62,000 nt of DNA from Chrysomallon squamiferum (Eukaryota > Mollusca > Gastropoda > Neomphalida > Peltospiridae): NCBI GenBank assembly GCA_012295275.1, contig CM022671.1:32922427-32984426 (forward strand), in the 5' to 3' direction. The notes beneath the pieces are model-generated. The model saw only the letters and a list, made by a program, of their open reading frames with translations, ran no database searches and was not told the DNA's origin. The first letter of the stretch is position 1, and each line of letters opens with the position of its first letter. Positions 59,055 through 62,000 of the stretch are shown piece by piece. A program made the translations under genes and the position numbers.

Positions 59055-61927
59055 TTCAGGAAGGGGAAACTCGGATGTCTAAAAACAGTCGTCTGCTAAC
59101 TGCGCTGCAATTGAGGTCATCTCCGGCCTTTAGGAAATTCAGAAACATTCTGCTCGAGACGGGTCATTGCTTTCTGGCTGATTTACTTTGGGAAGATGGT
59201 ACGACAATCATTTATTATGTCATCACAAAAATTAAAATTCATATTATTAAAAAAATAAATGAGAGAATAATATATTCAAAAGAGACGTGTGTGTATTTAT
59301 ATACATACATACACACACATAATGTATACACGCACACACGCACACACATACACACATGTGACAGAGTGAAATGAGTTTTTTTAAAATTATTATTTACTTT
59401 TTACCAAATTAATTTTCCCCTTTTTAGTATGTAATTTTAATTTTTATTTTTATTTTAATTTTTTTTTTTATTATTGTTATCATTTTCTTTTTCTAGAAAC
59501 AAACGACAGTCGTCTTTGTGAGAATATTTTCAACAAATTTCCGGAAATATTTGACAGGTTGCCAGCGGACATTAAGAAGCGATTTCAGCAGTATTTAGAA
59601 TCTAAGGTGTGTAGAACAGATGTTTATGTCATAACAGAATAATGTTAGCTCGTTTCTATTTGTTGCAACATGCAAATTTCATAACTTGGTTTTGTTAGAT
59701 TGAACTGGATTCTTCGTTTGTTCTCTTTTAACTTTTTTCTTCGTTTTCTTCATGTTTGTTTTATTTAGTTGTCCTCTTAATTATAGCGAGCATCTATCTA
59801 ACTATTCAGTTATGTACTTTATTATTTAAGTTCCATTTTTAATGTAATATTTTATTATGTCTGGAAGTTGTTTTTTTGGAGGGTCTGTTGTTGTTGTTTT
59901 TTATATTTTTTATGTTTGTTGGTTTTTTTTTGTTTTTTGTGTTATTGGGTTTTTTTTTTGTGTGTGTGTGTTTTTTAAGTACAGTGAAAGTAATGTCTCT
60001 GCTTTCTTATATCTGCAAAACCGAGCTTATAGAACAAACATCAGAACAGAAAAATTAATGAAAAGAAACACGCACACGCTAAAACTTCTAGAATCGAACG
60101 AAAATTCAGGGTAAATAAAGAATATAATAACAAAATGATTTTGCACGACCCAGGAATAAAATAACAAAATCTTTAATACGTGGTTTATTGTGTACGTAAT
60201 CAGTTGCCTGATGACATGACACTCGATATATGTTTCGTCAAACATGACTTTCAGATTCGTGCAAAGAGTCTGCAAGCATCGTGGATAAATGCCGCCGCCC
60301 AGAGAATGCAAAATTTACAGGCAAAATCAGAAGACATCCGACAGGAAGGCCAACTCCGTGCTACCATAGAGGACTTACAGAAAAAGGTTTAACTTTCAAC
60401 TTTTATTTGTTTGTTCGTTTGCTAGTGTTTATTTTATAGCTATAATTATACTTCTTCATTGTAGAAGTAGTAGTAATGTTGGTGGTTGTGGTGGTGATAG
60501 TAGTAGTAGTAGTAGTAATAGTAGTAGTAGCAACAGCAACAGTAGAGGAATTTGAGGCAAAAGCAACAAGACTTGATATCATTACTTTGGCATGCCCTTT
60601 GTTTCCGCTCTTCCAGCTACTGCAGTAGTGGTTGTAATAGTAATAGCGGTAGTAGTAGTGGTAGCAGTTGTAGTAGTAGTAGTAGCAGTAGTAATGGTAA
60701 TACATTAGTAACAGTAGTAGCAGCAGAGGTGGTGGTGGTTGTAGTAGTAGTAATAGGTTAGTAACAGTAGTAGTAGCAGAGGTGATGGTGGTAGTAATAG
60801 TAGTAGTAGTAAAAATTAGCAATAGCAGTAGTAGCAATGGTGGTGGTGGTGGTGGTAGTAGTAGTAATAGTAGTAGTACTAATAATTGTTTTTATTATAA
60901 AACGTGTAGAAAGCCAACTGCTAAATTTGATTTACTGTTTTAGGTGCGAAATTTACAAGAGAGAATTAAGTCCCAAGATGGTACATTACGCTACATGACT
61001 ATAGAAGCTAAAGGTCTTGAAAAACAACTTCATAAAACCAGATATGAGAACAAACACAATCTCGAAAAGCAGACGAATTTCAATATAGCGAATCACAACA
61101 CGATATTACGATTACGAGAAAGGCTTTCCATATTCAACAGAGATATCATACGCATGAACGAAATGATGAGGGGAGCTCTGGGAGATGATTTAGAAACATA
61201 TGAAAACGATCCGGAAAATGTAAAAATTTCCATCTTGGAAAGCAACCTTAATAAACTATTGGAAAAAGCCAACGACAAAATGAATACGATTCCTGTTACA
61301 GTGAAAGAGGGGAATGAAATCATCCATCTGCTTTTTCCAGATGGTCAGTGGGACGATAAAGAAAATATCTCAGACGCAGTTAAAACGTACGTCGAAAGAG
61401 AGATAAAGCAGAAGATTCGCATAGTGAAGGAAATTGAGAAAATGATGAGTTCTCTGAAAGGGATGCCGACGTCTGGTAAGTCGTCGAGACATCAGAGTTA
61501 CGTTGACGACGTAACAATCGATAACAGGTACGTCAACAACATCCTGGCAACGGTCCGGGTGGAAGTAGAACATCTGAACAAGAAGCTGGCTTGGAAGGAT
61601 TCCGAGATCACCAAACTGACGGCCGAGGTGGAAGTTCTGAACGAAGAGGTTGCCATGCTGCGGCAAAGACTGTCGCTAAGCCAGGAAGGAAAAGGCGAAA
61701 TTGCAACAAAATGGGAATATCCTGAAGAAGGAAGGCCCAACGGTATCGATTTTGATGATCATACGCAGCAGTTCCGCGGAAACGGTTTGAAGAACAATTT
61801 AAATGTCTATTCACAGCGATTGAAAGGACACCAGAATGAAAAACGAAACAGAGAGAACGCACCATTGTCAAAGGCGAAGAGCATGGACTATCGCCGACCT
61901 ACTACGTCAAACTTGGACACAACCTGA
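52010..61927 (+). CDS. CARD–coiled-coil adaptor protein (5 coding exons, 499 aa)
   Basis: Coding exons 52010-52144, 59060-59198, 59497-59606, 60255-60386 and 60944-61927. All borders are GT/AG and phases agree (0,1,0,0), giving exactly 499 aa. Residues 1-91 form a caspase-recruitment domain split by the first intron after DVK: RNRQLLVNN, FFNLLFKEKVLP, then LLTALQLRSSPAFRKF and LLETGHCFLADLL. Such domains assemble cytoplasmic signalling complexes by CARD-CARD contacts in innate immunity and cell death. Residues from about 135 on are largely charged coiled coil (for example QRMQNLQAKSEDIRQEGQ, LAWKDSEITKLTAEVEVLNE). The last ~70 residues are polar and basic, without a domain I recognise. CARD plus coiled coil without further domains recalls CARD9-type adaptors, but orthology is not shown. 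The first intron is ~6.9 kb and holds antisense genes. ATTAAA at 61961 may be the polyadenylation signal. Confidence 0.85.
52150..56640. other. CARD intron 1, 5' part: no gene seen
   Basis: TATG-type repeats at 52140-52310 and 53815-53960, TTG/TTC/TTA triplets at 52976-53025, T-run 53233-53262, (AC)n 53396-53440 and T-runs near 54160, 55398-55428 and 55478-55500. (AAG)n lies at 55827-55880. A tRNA-like segment (TGGTTCAGTCAGTGC, about 54273-54290) could be another SINE scrap. Confidence 0.6.
55052..55244. repeat. Dispersed repeat, copy 2, with (AAT)n head
   Basis: (AAT)n at 55052-55108 then 135 bp matching 48075-48212. Offset from copy 1 is about 7035 bp, close to the 6870-bp offset between the two CARD first exons. 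Confidence 0.8.
56657..57151 (-). CDS. Unrecognised 164-aa protein nested antisense in CARD intron 1 (paralog A)
   Basis: A single open frame of 164 codons, ATG at 57151-57149, TGA at 56659-56657. I do not recognise the family. The first ~40 residues are strongly basic (KRQQ, KDVKRRRFYRN), which could be a nuclear-localisation or nucleic-acid-binding segment. Residues 35-75 (MAIGTAENTIVDDLEVFASLP, then DIENS) match the neighbouring frameshifted frame at 58220-57785, including conservative changes, which argues that this part has been under protein-level selection. The remainder is polar and rich in Ser, Thr and Cys, without signal peptide or membrane segment. The 5' flank (about 57370-57415) is also shared with the two other copies. 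Codon composition is less AT-biased than flanks. Confidence 0.55.
   Translation of the reverse strand: MKRQQRSSEENKSDRKDLNSQRKDVKRRRFYRNSLKQFKMAIGTAENTIVDDLEVFASLPVNILTDIENSVTRSIAMHFEDYNVSHCSRDKHTETHLTCLMTDTREMNVLSTCSTRTHYINNLETKCLQKPENERGSSFLGITEESRHLSEKPEAVVMEKYTRH
57370..57415 (-). promoter_or_regulatory. Shared 5' flank of the antisense family, copy A
   Basis: ATAAATTTCCCAT, CAGTTTTGTCATTACACAGAA and GGTGAAAT here line up with segments at 58378-58421 and 58685-58735. In A and B the block lies 160-220 bases or more upstream of the ATG. Retention of this block in three copies suggests it belonged to the duplicated unit and might be promoter sequence. Confidence 0.35.
57785..58220 (-). pseudogene. 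Frameshifted paralog B of the antisense small gene
   Basis: From an ATG at 58220-58218 the frame begins MPERNNLNDFRMAVEKAE and runs through DLDVFASF like paralog A, then meets a TGA at 58109-58107. The sequence continuing the match (PTSIRSDIET, compare PVNILTDIEN in A) is in the next frame, open to a stop at 57785. The shift falls at a run of five T on the - strand (58131-58127), where one extra T explains it. The downstream half, rich in Cys, Ser and Arg, differs from A. It may be a young pseudogene, a sequencing slip, or a gene with a small intron. Confidence 0.55.
58250..58425 (-). promoter_or_regulatory. Shared 5' flank of the antisense family, copy B
   Basis: Contains GGTAACTGGAAATTC, TTCTAGGAAAAAC, and CAGTTTTCTTACTCAGAACT, matching the flank of A in part and copy C over about 110 bases. 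Lies immediately upstream (- strand) of the frameshifted paralog B. Confidence 0.4.
58480..58636. repeat. ATT/ATC trinucleotide array
   Basis: Triplet microsatellite separating flank copies B and C. Poly-Met/Ile frames are artefacts. Confidence 0.9.
58637..58745 (-). pseudogene. Orphan third copy (C) of the antisense-family 5' flank
   Basis: GAATAATAGTTCTAG, TTCTAGAAAAAAC, GTTTCAGTTTCCTTATTAACA and the following AACTGAATT parallel 58326-58421 at what looks like two-thirds identity or better. No coding part of the family remains beside it. Confidence 0.45.
58796..59056. repeat. ATT/ATC microsatellites before CARD exon 2
   Basis: Triplet arrays at about 58796-58830, 58893-58975 and 59018-59053. 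The last runs up to the acceptor TTTTCAG of the second CARD exon, so the polypyrimidine tract is partly made of microsatellite. Confidence 0.9.
59640..60240. other. CARD intron 3, no gene seen
   Basis: T-rich sequence with short G/T runs around 59865-59975. Frames at 59857-60114 are low-complexity. Confidence 0.7.
60460..60890. repeat. TAG/GTG trinucleotide array in CARD intron 4
   Basis: Imperfect TAG, AGC and GGT triplets fill most of the intron between the fourth and fifth CARD exons. Long poly-Ser, poly-Val and poly-Thr frames result. Confidence 0.9.
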
Positions 61928-62000
61928 TTTTCAGTAAACAAAAATACAAGTGTAGCTCGAATTAAACAAACATTGTACAAAGATTTTTTATAAAATGTTT

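Noticed and set aside
60403-60837. 144-codon - strand frame rich in Leu and Thr
   Set aside because: It translates the triplet array inside CARD intron 4.

Overview
This is a 62-kb stretch of animal nuclear DNA. It is AT-rich and crowded with simple repeats, and its few genes are split by long introns with normal GT/AG borders. The gene content (a Shaw-like Kv channel, mitochondrial cobalamin adenosyltransferase, a CARD–coiled-coil adaptor, a DUF985 cupin and lineage-specific small genes) points to an invertebrate. I favour a lophotrochozoan, probably a mollusc, but the sequence alone does not prove this. All genes of recognised family lie on the + strand; two small unrecognised genes lie on the - strand inside an intron.

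Layout. 1-19.9 kb: no protein gene I can defend. It holds microsatellites, transposon scraps, three or four complex low-repeat blocks that look like candidate regulatory DNA, one strong hairpin (14972-15034) and a decayed ~60-bp tandem array (18180-19140). 19.9-22.6 kb: a complete two-exon Kv3/Shaw-type potassium channel of 581 aa. 23-31.4 kb: intergenic, with decayed arrays and a tRNA-derived SINE piece. 31.4-32.9 kb: a three-exon gene for a small secreted eight-cysteine peptide. 35.8-40.2 kb: eight exons of MMAB (ATP:cob(I)alamin adenosyltransferase) with a 28-bp minisatellite in one intron. 42.2-42.7 kb: an uninterrupted DUF985/Cupin_5 gene. 45.1-45.3 kb: a frameshifted copy of a CARD-coding exon. 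48.4-48.9 kb: a broken Tigger-like transposon. 52.0-61.9 kb: a five-exon gene for a 499-aa CARD–coiled-coil protein. Its ~6.9-kb first intron contains two antisense tandem paralogs of an unrecognised small gene (one intact, one frameshifted) and an orphan third copy of their shared 5' flank.

The genes do not form a pathway. The common theme of the second half is local duplication followed by decay: the CARD first exon, the antisense gene family, and a piece of the last exon of the secreted-peptide gene all have nearby damaged copies. The most interesting items are the CARD gene with its broken exon copy, the nested antisense orphan family, the cysteine-rich secreted peptide, and the Kv channel with an altered S6 gate motif.
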